A DNA stretch of 64,000 bases from Glaciecola sp047250385 (GCF_047250385.1 NZ_JBLBVM010000055.1:390590-454589); one strand, 5' to 3'; positions 26,777 to 36,383 are shown, numbered from the stretch's first letter. The notes: a model not told the origin generated them from the letters alone. Numbers and translations are program-made.

Positions 26777-28791
26777 CAATTGGAAAAATTACCTCAGTTA
26801 ACTTTAATCAATTCAAAGTCAAAATATCCTCTGAAATAAGAGGGAATTCGGTTAACCAGGCTGGAGTGATATATTACTTTGGCAACATAGGTAGTTATCT
26901 AAAAACAACTAATTCTGTTGGAGAGCAACTAATCTGTGAAGTGATATCTATTTTTGACAGTGACCTTAAACTAAATGACGCAGCTTACGATATTGATAGT
27001 AACCGAGAGCTGCTTTTAAAACCAGTCGGTACAATCAGTCGGCAAGGTGGTTTTAGTCTCGGCGTTGGTATTTTTCCTAGTATTTATAGCGAGGTAAGCA
27101 TAGTTACCTTTGAAGATATGGAGTTAATTTTACACACTCATAAAGATATAGACCTAAGCGACAGCGTACACCAGAGTTTTAACTTGGGTGAAAGTAAGAA
27201 TCTAATAAATTACCCTATTGATATATCTATCAATTCGTTTTTTAACATTCATTCGGCAGTGCTTGGTAACTCGGGTAGCGGAAAATCCAATACTATTGCT
27301 CATATTATTCAAGAAATTCATAAAAAGAGAGAAAATTCAGCAATAGGTTCTCGGATTCTCATTTTTGACGTGAATGGGGAATATCAAAATGCATTTACCG
27401 ACCACGAAAAGTGTTCGAATATAAAAGTCAGAGTTCTAAAGCCAAATATGCTAGCTCCTGAAGTTGGGGTTGAACCATTCTATATGCCTCACTTTCTTAT
27501 GAATATTGATGAGTGGTGTTCTTTTCTTATGGCAACCGACGCTACGCAACGACCATTTTGGGATAAAGTGCTCCAAGAGAGTTATAAGTTTTATATGATT
27601 TCGACCCTTGAGGGAAGCGAACGTGTAAAATTTGTAAATTATTTACGATTTAAGGTTTGCAACCTAGTGCATATGCTTCTTGCACAAGGAGATACCGATA
27701 CTGCAATTGTGACAGCAGCTAAAAACGTGGTTTACGGTATTTCGGAACAGATTGACATGGATGTAGGTCTTAAAGAAGCATGTGAAGCTGAGGGGATGTA
27801 TGCCGATCTTCAGCTTCTCTACAATAACTGCTCCGTAGCATACGGAAACAATAATGATCAACTTAAAAGCGCAGTTGACCAGGTTCGTAATAAGATTGAC
27901 TATGAAGCAGCACAAGAAGTTGTAAACATACGAGCAAGTGCTGAACAATATTTTGATTACAGGTTTTTGAGGCAGGCTGCAAATTTAACTTTATTGGAAG
28001 AAGATGCCAGAGGTAATAGACGAGTTAGAGAGTATACTTCAACTATGATGACAAGGTTAGATTTCTTTCTAGACAATCCTGACTGTTCATTTATGAAGTT
28101 TGGACCGCCTAACACATCGAATGCTCACCAATATTTTGAGTGGCTTTGGCAACCTAATTCTGACATCCCTTCACAAACTAACATGCTAATTATTGATACT
28201 AGCGAACTCTCAAAAGACGCCCTAGAAACTCTCACGTCGGTAACATCTAGACTTCACTTCTCTTACAGGAAGAAACTGAGGGGCAATGCAAGGCGCGAGA
28301 AACCAATCCACCTAGTGCTAGATGAGGCGCATCGTTACATCAAAAAAGACTCTAAATATCTACTACGCGAAAACATCTTTGAACAAATCGCCAGGGAAGG
28401 AAGAAAATATGCCCTTTACTTAATGGTATCTTCTCAGCGGCCTTCAGAATTATCTGAAACGGTTCTATCTCAATGTTCAAATTTTATCATTCATAGAATT
28501 CAGAATGAAATAGATATGAAGTATGTTTACGCAATTTTACCTTACTTTTCTGACGATTTTGCAAATAAGATAAAACAATCTGTTCCAGGAGAAGCAATCA
28601 TATTCGGCAACTGTGTCTCAATGCCGCTGCACGTTAGAATCAAACAAGCATCACCAGAACCTAATAGTGAAAATTGTAAGGTTCATGAGGAATGGTTTAA
28701 ACCCTTACCGCCTGCCGCAATATTTTCACCTGTCCCGCAATCTCCGCAAGAACCAAGCGATGTTTCATTTTTAGTTCAAAATGATGAGTAG
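26773..28791 (+). CDS. herA: HerA-type ATPase of the SIR2-HerA pair
   Basis: The 672-residue protein has an N-terminal HerA beta-barrel (HAS) domain (residues about 1-120), Walker A GNSGSGKSNT (about 166), Walker B LVLDEAH (about 514) and the sensor-like SSQRPSELSETVLSQC. HerA proteins form hexameric DNA translocases; in defence they assemble with SIR2 or DUF4297 effectors. It overlaps the SIR2 gene by 4 bp and the MBL gene by 11 bp. No NurA partner is near, which supports a defence role rather than end resection. Confidence 0.9.
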   Translation: MTIGKITSVNFNQFKVKISSEIRGNSVNQAGVIYYFGNIGSYLKTTNSVGEQLICEVISIFDSDLKLNDAAYDIDSNRELLLKPVGTISRQGGFSLGVGIFPSIYSEVSIVTFEDMELILHTHKDIDLSDSVHQSFNLGESKNLINYPIDISINSFFNIHSAVLGNSGSGKSNTIAHIIQEIHKKRENSAIGSRILIFDVNGEYQNAFTDHEKCSNIKVRVLKPNMLAPEVGVEPFYMPHFLMNIDEWCSFLMATDATQRPFWDKVLQESYKFYMISTLEGSERVKFVNYLRFKVCNLVHMLLAQGDTDTAIVTAAKNVVYGISEQIDMDVGLKEACEAEGMYADLQLLYNNCSVAYGNNNDQLKSAVDQVRNKIDYEAAQEVVNIRASAEQYFDYRFLRQAANLTLLEEDARGNRRVREYTSTMMTRLDFFLDNPDCSFMKFGPPNTSNAHQYFEWLWQPNSDIPSQTNMLIIDTSELSKDALETLTSVTSRLHFSYRKKLRGNARREKPIHLVLDEAHRYIKKDSKYLLRENIFEQIAREGRKYALYLMVSSQRPSELSETVLSQCSNFIIHRIQNEIDMKYVYAILPYFSDDFANKIKQSVPGEAIIFGNCVSMPLHVRIKQASPEPNSENCKVHEEWFKPLPPAAIFSPVPQSPQEPSDVSFLVQNDE

Positions 28792-29926
28792 TTTTAGTTT
28801 GTTAAGAACATTTCACCCCATAGGACAAGGAGCGTTTTATACAGAAAAACACTCAGGCTTCAATGTGGTTTATGATTGTGGTTCCATGCCATTGACTAAT
28901 TATTCAAAGTCAGTTGTTGAAGCAGCTTTTTCTAAAGAGGATGATATAGACGCTTTGTTTATTTCACACTTTGATTATGATCATGTTTCTGCAATTTCAA
29001 CGCTCGTAAAATCAGTAAAATCAATCAAAACTGTAGTATTGCCTTTATTGGATGAGGAAGAAAGAAACCTATTAGTAAACATTAATCGATTGCTTTCGTT
29101 ACAGCAATTAAGCCTGCTTAATAATCCGAGGCAGTTATTTGGTCCCGACACAAGAATAATATATATAAGGCCTGGTAACGTATTTGATGACAACGCTCAG
29201 ACTGAACAAATTGTAAATTTGAACGACCGTTCACCAAAAGACCTAGTAAAAGAAGAGCTAGAAAGTCGGGTAACTTTAAGCTTTGGAAATCAAAACAGTT
29301 GGGTCTTCGTCCCTTATAACTTTAAGCATACATTAAGGCAAAGACAGTTGCTTCAAAAGCTTGGAAACGCCGGTTTTGACATAGATAAACTTCGCAATGA
29401 CCCGAGTCATACATTGAATCAAATAACCTCGCGAAACCAGCGGAGACAGTTAAGGCAGATTTATTCTCAAATTGACGGGAATGTAAATGAGAATTCAATG
29501 TTGGTTTATTCAGGTCCTAGCACCGGATGCCAAACAGTTCCTTTTCTTTGTATACTTGGTGTGTATTGTTCTTATGGATGCAAGAATGGTGTCTGTCCAA
29601 GTGAGCGGCCTGGTTGCATATACACCGGCGATACTGATTTAACAAAGTTATCGCTCATTGAAGTTTATAATGAGTTTAAACCGTATGTGGGCACCGTGCA
29701 GTTGCCACATCATGGTTCTAAGCATAGTTTTTCTTCAAGTTCATTGACTGGTTTCAAAAATCGACTACTAGTACCTATTTCATATGGGTCAAAAAATCAA
29801 TATGGTCATCCAGCAGCTGAAGTATTAAATATACTAGCCGATGCTGGGAATTTCCCCTTATTTATAAATCAAACACCAAGCTCGAAAGTAGAGCATTCTA
29901 TATTCGGAGTAGTCCTTAATGAGTAA
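28781..29926 (+). CDS. ComEC-type metallo-beta-lactamase protein with Cys-rich insertion
   Basis: The 381-residue MBL-fold protein has a metal motif SHFDYDHVS (about residues 62-70), GDTD (about 283), HHGSKHSFS (about 308) and GHPAAE (about 341). These match the ComEC C-terminal MBL domain, here without membrane segments. Just before GDTD is a cluster of six cysteines within about 33 residues (C-x9-C-x6-C-x3-C-x4-C-x6-C, residues about 249-281), perhaps a zinc knuckle. It overlaps HerA by 11 bp and hsdR by 8 bp. It is likely a metal-dependent nuclease or phosphodiesterase of the cassette; substrate unknown. Confidence 0.8.
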   Translation: MMSSFSLLRTFHPIGQGAFYTEKHSGFNVVYDCGSMPLTNYSKSVVEAAFSKEDDIDALFISHFDYDHVSAISTLVKSVKSIKTVVLPLLDEEERNLLVNINRLLSLQQLSLLNNPRQLFGPDTRIIYIRPGNVFDDNAQTEQIVNLNDRSPKDLVKEELESRVTLSFGNQNSWVFVPYNFKHTLRQRQLLQKLGNAGFDIDKLRNDPSHTLNQITSRNQRRQLRQIYSQIDGNVNENSMLVYSGPSTGCQTVPFLCILGVYCSYGCKNGVCPSERPGCIYTGDTDLTKLSLIEVYNEFKPYVGTVQLPHHGSKHSFSSSSLTGFKNRLLVPISYGSKNQYGHPAAEVLNILADAGNFPLFINQTPSSKVEHSIFGVVLNE

Positions 29927-32900
29927 GTCTGCAAACTTTAAAGAGGAGTTTGCCTCAAAGCTCCCAGCGTTATCATTGCTTATTAAATTAGGATATAAGT
30001 TCATTGCTCCTAATGAATGTGAACAACTGCGTGGTAATAAGTTTGTGGGTGATAAAAAGTCCACTGCGCAGGTAATGCTTATACCGATTATGCGAGCATT
30101 CTTGGCCGAGCAATCGTTTCCTTTTGCAGGTAAGCACCATAAGCTTTCAGATGCTGCAATAGATAAAATCATTCATGAACTCAACCCTACTATGAACGAG
30201 GGCTTACAAGGTGCAAATGAAAAGCTATACAACGCTATGTTGTATGGCATCAGTATCACTGAGTTTGTTGATGGTAAAAAGGCTTCACCGACCATTCAAC
30301 TGATTGACTGGCAACAAACAGCCAATAACTACTTTCATGTTACCGAAGAGATGGTGGTACAGAACACAGAAGCAACCGGTAATAGACGGCCCGATATAGT
30401 ATGTTTTGTGAATGGGCTACCATTGGTAGTGATTGAAGCTAAACGCCCAGATTCTAAACATGAAGGTAAATCTACTTGCGCAGAAGCAATATCGCAACAT
30501 ATAAGAAATCAAGGTCTACAAGAAATACCACACTTGTATGCATACAGTCAGTTAATCTTGTCTGTTAACGGGTATGAAGGGTTATATGCCACTTGCGGTA
30601 CGCCAGAGAAGTTTTGGGCAAAATGGAAAGAAGAAGAGTTTGGCGATGCCCATTTCACCAGAATAAAAAACCAAACATTAGAAACAAAAGAAACAGACAA
30701 TTTGTTTGCACATCGTTCTGTTCAGGAAAAGAATGAGTTTTTAGCGCTTATTGCAGCGGGCGATTTAACGGTTACTGATCAAGATAAACTAGTTATCAGC
30801 CTATTAAGTCCCGACCGCCTTTTAGAGACGACACGGCTTTTTACTTTGTTTGATAAAAGCATTGGTAAAATAGTTGCGCGGTATCAACAAGTCTTTGGCA
30901 TAAAAGCATTGATAGAAAGAATTAATACCTTTAATGACAATGGCGGCAGAGACGGTGGTGTTATTTGGCACACTACGGGTAGTGGTAAGTCATTCACTAT
31001 GGTGTTTTTATCAAAGGTACTCATTTGGTTAAAAGAGCTTTCAAGCTGTCGCGTTATTATTGTAACCGACCGTGTGGATTTAGAAGATCAGCTCAGTAGT
31101 ACCTTTGCATCAGGTGGGGTGTTAACCGACAGAGACCAAAAAGACTCAATGGCAACTTCGGGTAAACGCTTGGCTGAGCAAATTGGTAAAGGGAACGAGC
31201 GTGTTGTGTTCTCGATCATCAATAAGTTTGGTTCAGCCATGAAATATAAGGAATGCTACAACGACAGTCCCAATATAATTGTATTGGTTGATGAAGGGCA
31301 CCGCAGTCAAAACGGCGAAAACAACATCAGAATGAAACAGATGTTACCTAAGGCTTCTTTTATTGCTTTTACTGGTACACCATTACTAAAAGACGACAAA
31401 ACTGAAAATAAGTTTGGTAAAATTATTCATTCCTACACAATGCAACAAGCAGTAGAAGACAAAACAGTTACGCCGTTATTGTATGAAGAACGAGTGCCTG
31501 AGCTAAATATTAATGATAAAGCAATTGACGCTTGGTTTGATCGCATTACCAGTGCATTAACCGACCAACAACGAAACGACCTTAAAAAGAAGTTTGCTCA
31601 AAAAGGTCAAATCTACCAGTCAGAAGGACGCATCGAACTCATTGCTCACGATATTTCTGATCACTTCCAAAACTTTCAACAATTGGGATTAAAAGGGCAA
31701 TTGGCTTGTGACTCCAAAGCATCAGCCATTCGATATAAGACAGCCTTAGATAAGATTGGCAAGGTAACGTCGGTTGTGGCTATGTCTTCACCAGACACCC
31801 GTGAAGGGCATCAGGTTGTCGACCAAGAAAGTAAAGATGTTGTGCAGAAGTGGTGGAAAGCGAATGTCGATAAATTGGATGAGAAGAAGTACACCAAGGC
31901 GATAATAAAAGACTTTGGCAGAGATGATGGCCCAGACATTATGATAGTGGTTGATAAGCTTCTCACTGGCTTTGATGAACCTAAAAACACAGTCCTTTAC
32001 ATAGATAAACCACTAAAAGAACATAACCTTATTCAAGCCATCGCTCGCGTAAACCGGTTGCATACTAAAAAACAATTTGGTTATTTGATTGACTATAGGG
32101 GTATTCTCAAAGAATTAGATACCACTATTGAAAAATATCAAGATTTAGCGGAGCGCACGCAGGGCGGGTTTGACATAGACGACCTTAAAGGTCTTTATAA
32201 CCGTATGGACACTGAATATAAGAAACTACCAGGCTTGCATGCCGATTTGTGGGCAATATTCGCAGATATTAAGAATAAACAAGATGGTCCGGCACTACGA
32301 CGAACATTAGCACCAAAAGTCAGTGACGTTGACGGAAAACTAGTTGATACCAACCTGAAAAAGCGGGAAGACTTTTACGCTTCGTTAACGGAGTTTTCTA
32401 ACTGCATGAAGGTAGCACTCCAATCAGCTACTTACTTTGAAGATAAGTCTTTGGACAATAAATGCAACCAATACAAACAAGACCTAAAAATGTTTGTAGG
32501 CTTGCGTAAACAAGTAAAAGAAGACGCAAACGAAACAATCAACTACGACGAATATGCAGAGGACATCAAAAGCCTATTAGATAAGCATATCGCGGGAGTT
32601 GAAGTTAAAGAGCCAGAAGGCGCATACCTAGTGGGAAACCTGGGTAAAAACGTAAAACCTAATGACATGTCAGATGATGAGGCAAGAAACCAAACAGATA
32701 AGATCACTGGCCGTATTACCAAGATGATTGAGCAAGACTTAGCTGATGACCCCTATGCACAAGAATACTTTTCGAAAATGCTTAAAAGAGCGATAGAAGA
32801 CGCCAAGGCAATGTTTGATGCACCAGTAAAACAATACATCATGTTTGCTGATTTTGAGCAAGAGGTAAAAGAAAGAAAAGTACCCGATGCCCCAAGTGAG

Positions 32901-33212
32901 TTTTGTGATGATGAGGGTAATTTAAACAAGCATGCTCAGGCGTACTTCGGGTTGTTCAAATATCTATTTGAAGAAGAGTTTAGGCAAGACAAGGGATTGG
33001 ACAATTCTAAGCTCATAGAGTATGCCTTTCAAATAGATGAGGTCGTCAATAATGCTGTAGCAGAGTTCTCAATAAACCCTTCAGAGATTGAAAACTCAAT
33101 CAGCATGAAGCTATTACCATTATTGTTTGGTGACTTGGGAATAGACAAAGCGCAGCACTTTATTGAGGAAGTGCTAAAAATAACGCGTTTAGGTTTATCT
33201 AGGGGCAACTAG
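29919..33212 (+). CDS. hsdR: Type I restriction endonuclease subunit HsdR
   Basis: The 1097-residue motor-nuclease has an N-terminal PD-(D/E)XK domain (RPDIVCFVNG, then VVIEAKRPDS, residues about 158-176). The SF2 helicase follows with Walker A HTTGSGKSFTMV (about 352), DEGHRSQ (about 457), AFTGTPLL (about 485) and motif VI QAIARVNRLH (about 707), then a C-terminal helical domain. All catalytic motifs look intact. It is separated from hsdM-hsdS by the SIR2-HerA-MBL cassette yet overlaps MBL by 8 bp, so it is in the same operon. Confidence 0.96.
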   Translation: MSKSANFKEEFASKLPALSLLIKLGYKFIAPNECEQLRGNKFVGDKKSTAQVMLIPIMRAFLAEQSFPFAGKHHKLSDAAIDKIIHELNPTMNEGLQGANEKLYNAMLYGISITEFVDGKKASPTIQLIDWQQTANNYFHVTEEMVVQNTEATGNRRPDIVCFVNGLPLVVIEAKRPDSKHEGKSTCAEAISQHIRNQGLQEIPHLYAYSQLILSVNGYEGLYATCGTPEKFWAKWKEEEFGDAHFTRIKNQTLETKETDNLFAHRSVQEKNEFLALIAAGDLTVTDQDKLVISLLSPDRLLETTRLFTLFDKSIGKIVARYQQVFGIKALIERINTFNDNGGRDGGVIWHTTGSGKSFTMVFLSKVLIWLKELSSCRVIIVTDRVDLEDQLSSTFASGGVLTDRDQKDSMATSGKRLAEQIGKGNERVVFSIINKFGSAMKYKECYNDSPNIIVLVDEGHRSQNGENNIRMKQMLPKASFIAFTGTPLLKDDKTENKFGKIIHSYTMQQAVEDKTVTPLLYEERVPELNINDKAIDAWFDRITSALTDQQRNDLKKKFAQKGQIYQSEGRIELIAHDISDHFQNFQQLGLKGQLACDSKASAIRYKTALDKIGKVTSVVAMSSPDTREGHQVVDQESKDVVQKWWKANVDKLDEKKYTKAIIKDFGRDDGPDIMIVVDKLLTGFDEPKNTVLYIDKPLKEHNLIQAIARVNRLHTKKQFGYLIDYRGILKELDTTIEKYQDLAERTQGGFDIDDLKGLYNRMDTEYKKLPGLHADLWAIFADIKNKQDGPALRRTLAPKVSDVDGKLVDTNLKKREDFYASLTEFSNCMKVALQSATYFEDKSLDNKCNQYKQDLKMFVGLRKQVKEDANETINYDEYAEDIKSLLDKHIAGVEVKEPEGAYLVGNLGKNVKPNDMSDDEARNQTDKITGRITKMIEQDLADDPYAQEYFSKMLKRAIEDAKAMFDAPVKQYIMFADFEQEVKERKVPDAPSEFCDDEGNLNKHAQAYFGLFKYLFEEEFRQDKGLDNSKLIEYAFQIDEVVNNAVAEFSINPSEIENSISMKLLPLLFGDLGIDKAQHFIEEVLKITRLGLSRGN

Positions 33213-33215
33213 GTA

Positions 33216-34013
33216 ATGAGTAAGATTTCCAACGCAACAGATATAAAAACCCCTACTACCAACACCGGAGTGCTTCTCTATGGTGGTAAACATATTCCGT
33301 ATGAAATTATTAGAAGAACTGTCAGTACAAAATCTAATAAGGTAGTTATTAAGGTGCACCCTGATCAAAGAGTCGTGGCAACAGCACCAGCCCACACCTC
33401 TGACGAATCTATTGATAATGCCATAACTAAAAGAGCGCGATGGGTCTGGAATAATATTCAAGAGTTTGCTGCGCAAAATGAACATGTATTACCCAAGCGT
33501 TACGTTAGTGGTGAAACACAATTTTATTTGGGTAAACGATATGTATTAAAGATACTTAGCGACCAAGACGAACAACAAGGAAAAGCAGGGCAAGTAAAGC
33601 TAACAAGAGGTAGGTTTGTTGTAACTTTACCAACAGCAACCAATGATAGAGGCGCAAGCACCAAATACCTTCTTGAGCAGTGGTATATATACCGAGCAAA
33701 ATATATCTTCAGGGAAAGATTAAATTACATGCTTCAAAAAGCCACTTGGGTAGATGGACTTCCTTCGTTTAGGGTTATGACAATGAAAACTCAATGGGGC
33801 AGTTGTTCAACCAAAGGCAACCTTATGCTTAACCCCCACTTAGTTAAAGCACCCAAAGAATGCATCGACTACGTTATTTTGCATGAGCTTTGCCACATTG
33901 CTGAACACAACCACAGTGAGAAGTTCTGGCGCTTGTTGACGCAGGTGATGCCCGAGTGGAAAGGGCTTAAGTCGCGATTGGATGGTATGGCTGAGCAGTA
34001 TTTGAATTCTTGA
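33216..34013 (+). CDS. YgjP-like (DUF45) zinc metallopeptidase
   Basis: The 265-residue protein has the C-terminal signature MKTQWGSCSTKGNLMLNP, then HELCHIAEHNHSEKFW (His pair about 222-226 and third His about 232). These are the zinc ligands of the YgjP/SprT-like fold. Such genes are often downstream of hsdR in type I RM loci; the role there is unclear, possibly proteolysis of the restriction complex. It starts 3 bp after hsdR and is the last gene of the operon. Confidence 0.88.
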   Translation: MSKISNATDIKTPTTNTGVLLYGGKHIPYEIIRRTVSTKSNKVVIKVHPDQRVVATAPAHTSDESIDNAITKRARWVWNNIQEFAAQNEHVLPKRYVSGETQFYLGKRYVLKILSDQDEQQGKAGQVKLTRGRFVVTLPTATNDRGASTKYLLEQWYIYRAKYIFRERLNYMLQKATWVDGLPSFRVMTMKTQWGSCSTKGNLMLNPHLVKAPKECIDYVILHELCHIAEHNHSEKFWRLLTQVMPEWKGLKSRLDGMAEQYLNS

Positions 34014-34049
34014 ATAGACGGCTATTCAGACTAATAACACGGAACAATT

Positions 34050-34454
34050 ATGAATAAATACAAATTGAACAAAAAATATCCTTTCACCAAAAAACGATCA
34101 GATGCAAGCATTGAGAAACTAGCAAATTCTTTCGTCGGTATTTCAGATAAATTATGGGCAGCGATTTTTGTTTCGGTCATCCTAATTCCCCTCGCCGGTA
34201 TTGTAAAACGTGGTTTTGAAAGACCTACAGAGCCTCTAAACCTAGATGCCCTGAAAATATTTGTGGATACAAACCTGATACTTCTTATGTGCATAATTTT
34301 TGTTGGCGTCCTTGTAGCATATAAGAATAGAAATATTGGACTGGATTTATTTGATTATTTGGATAAAGCAAAGGCTAACAAGAGGAGCAAGGTAGCTTCC
34401 TTCAATTGTCCGCCGTCGCGGTTGCGCCCACGACTAAATAGGCGTTCGAAGTAA
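34050..34454 (+). CDS. Small membrane protein, hypothetical
   Basis: The 134-residue protein has two hydrophobic segments (about residues 34-52 and 80-98) and a basic C-terminal tail ending RLRPRLNRRSK. The tail looks unlike a normal membrane-protein end and may come from a frame change. It follows the metallopeptidase by 36 bp and could still be in the operon. No family is recognised. Confidence 0.6.
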   Translation: MNKYKLNKKYPFTKKRSDASIEKLANSFVGISDKLWAAIFVSVILIPLAGIVKRGFERPTEPLNLDALKIFVDTNLILLMCIIFVGVLVAYKNRNIGLDLFDYLDKAKANKRSKVASFNCPPSRLRPRLNRRSK

Positions 34455-34528
34455 AGTTATTCAAAGCCATAGTTTATTTACTAATGGTCGCTTTCTTCTA
34501 ACAAAAAATCTAGCAGGTTTTTAGATGC

Positions 34529-35425
34529 CTAGCTACGAAGTTGACAAATGTTCTTTAAATCTTCTGATGAAGTTGATATTAGCTTTTCTTCAGGAACCCC
34601 TGCATTCAACAGTCTTTCATGCGTCTCCGCTACTTCATCTATACCTTCATCAATGTCTTGATAGTTATAGTTCTTCCATTTAGCATCGGGGTATGCAGCT
34701 AGAATGGACTTAAAGTATGGAATATCAATATCGTTGATAGAGTGGCCTATAATTACAACATCTGTCACATCTTCATAACCAAGCAATTGACCGCTGTGGC
34801 GTTCTATTATGTCGTTTACTGGTTTATAAAATACATTGTTGACAGACGATACATCGTTGTAGGAGTCAGTGAACCACGGTTCATCTATTTCTTCGGGTTC
34901 ATCTGAAGACGAAGATTCAAATACGCGGCCATGACCAAATATAATATCCCTATTAGCCCTGCCATGTATATGCAGTATGCTGTCCTCAGATATTCCATAT
35001 ATGGCTTGTAAAGTAGTAGTATAATTAAAATTGATGAATCGAAAAGTATTGGGAAAACTGACTAATTTTGTTGCTTGTTGTACATCAATCTTGCTAATCC
35101 ATTCTTTAAAAGCGTCCGTTATAGCTTCTACTAACTCATCCTTCTTAATTGTTATTTCATCCTCAAACCCATACAGTAGTTTAGGATCGTCGCCTAGTTC
35201 TTCTAAAGAAGGCTGCAATGTTACATTTTCATGAAAGCTGTCTTGATCGAAAGAACCTAATGACTCTTCAAAGTTTGCCCATTCCATATCAATATCATAG
35301 AAGTCAGGAAAATAATGCGTATGGTCTTTCAGAGCTTCACTATATTGCTTGTAAAAATTCCGATAGCTAGTGGGTAAACCGTGCCAAATATCGAATCCAT
35401 TTCCTATAATAACTATAGTTGTCAT
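34529..35425 (-). CDS. abiH: Abortive infection protein AbiH
   Basis: The 298-residue protein opens with the AbiH hallmark IGNGFDIWHGLPTSYRNF (residues 7-24). It also contains FINFNYTTTL, LHIHGRAN and IIGHSINDIDIPYF, all typical of the family. AbiH confers abortive phage infection in lactococci; the biochemical activity is not settled, though the fold resembles SIR2-like nucleotide binders. It is transcribed against the RM operon and is probably an independent defence gene. Confidence 0.9.
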   Translation of the reverse strand: MTTIVIIGNGFDIWHGLPTSYRNFYKQYSEALKDHTHYFPDFYDIDMEWANFEESLGSFDQDSFHENVTLQPSLEELGDDPKLLYGFEDEITIKKDELVEAITDAFKEWISKIDVQQATKLVSFPNTFRFINFNYTTTLQAIYGISEDSILHIHGRANRDIIFGHGRVFESSSSDEPEEIDEPWFTDSYNDVSSVNNVFYKPVNDIIERHSGQLLGYEDVTDVVIIGHSINDIDIPYFKSILAAYPDAKWKNYNYQDIDEGIDEVAETHERLLNAGVPEEKLISTSSEDLKNICQLRS

Positions 35426-35555
35426 TTCATGTCCTTATTGTTGAAACGTTCCATCATTTTATTAATGCAAAACTGGTTGAAAGTACACATACTCAAGAAT
35501 TCGGCAAACACTAGATACACAGTGATGCTCATTACCATGCGATTTGGGCCAATAG

Positions 35556-35972
35556 TTAAAGCTCTGGGTCTAATTTTCTAATAGAACCAGAATCAGAAAC
35601 AAAGAGCACTTGAATACCAGAACTGATAATTGGAGTTCTCATAGCCTCAACTAGCGCAACATGATTTAAACTGTCTGGCAATGCAATAATCGATTCACTA
35701 CTTGGGAACTCATTTTTAACTTTGAAAGCAGCAACTAAAGCAACACCAACATGCGTCTTAACTTGTGACTTATCAAATTCTTTCCCATATTTACTTGAAC
35801 TAGGTTTGGAAGATGTTTCACCTTTAGCTTCGACGAAGCACTTTATTCCGTTTTGAGATGTAGCTACGATATCGACGCCAGTTTGAACTGTCATAAGCTG
35901 TTGCGTTATCGAGTAATTATTTGCCACTAGATAATTACACACCGCTTTGATTACATCATTTTCTGTTTGCAT
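35556..35972 (-). CDS. PD-(D/E)XK nuclease-like protein
   Basis: The 138-residue protein has a compact restriction-endonuclease-like core: Asp34 in TGVDIVA, then Glu48 and Lys50 in FVEAKGE. Both the D and the ExK are present, so catalysis is plausible. It lies 130 bp upstream of abiH on the same strand; a link is possible but not shown. It could be a nuclease effector, a Vsr-like repair enzyme or an accessory subunit. Confidence 0.7.
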   Translation of the reverse strand: MQTENDVIKAVCNYLVANNYSITQQLMTVQTGVDIVATSQNGIKCFVEAKGETSSKPSSSKYGKEFDKSQVKTHVGVALVAAFKVKNEFPSSESIIALPDSLNHVALVEAMRTPIISSGIQVLFVSDSGSIRKLDPEL

Positions 35973-36097
35973 AGTGAAACCTACTGTTTTTTCATCACTG
36001 CAATTAAAGTGTATATAGTAAACCGAAACTAAACAGCTAAATCAAGTTGCTAACTTTTAATAAAAAATTCCCCTATCTTGAATCTATATATTAATAC

Positions 36098-36333
36098 TGA
36101 CCGAAAAATCAGTGTTAGAAGTCTCAATAAACCTTGATACTGACGAAAAAAGCGCCTAATTCGATACCTAGCATCGAGAAGCGACTAGTCAGATGGCAAT
36201 CAGCAGGTTGCGTGCCATAGCGTTGTAATTAGTTAAATTATTATTTACAGAGTGACGTCGAGGCAAGAGGTAACTGCGCAAATCCTCTTTTAAGGACACT
36301 TGAAGCGTTGAACTTATGTTCAGCGCTTTTTTT
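36098..36333 (+). ncRNA. Candidate structured RNA with terminator
   Basis: No ORF fits, yet a strong terminator closes the stretch. Visible stems are ACTGA...TCAGT (36097-36112 region), TCGAT...ATCGA near 36161, ATGGCA...TGCCAT (36193-36218 region) and AGAGG...CCTCT (36266-36288 region), followed by the terminator at 36303. The promoter was not identified. It could be the leader of the small membrane gene at 36384, but the terminator precedes that gene. Confidence 0.4.
36303..36333 (+). terminator. Strong Rho-independent terminator
   Basis: AAGCGTTGAAC (36303-36313) pairs with GTTCAGCGCTT (36318-36328), one G-T wobble, a 4-nt loop, then seven Ts. It has no coding gene upstream on this strand. 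Confidence 0.85.
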
Positions 36334-36383
36334 CGCCTGCACGTTCCCTATTTATTTATGCATTAACTAACTAGGAAATATGC

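Larger units (their letters stand above)
35973..36383. other. Non-coding stretch with hairpins
   Basis: No gene. The right two thirds hold the hairpins and terminator listed next; the left part is AT-rich and would contain the leftward promoter of the nuclease-like gene. Confidence 0.6.

Noticed and set aside
36098..36333. Retron msr-msd
   Set aside because: No reverse transcriptase gene lies nearby and there is no a1/a2 long inverted repeat at the ends.
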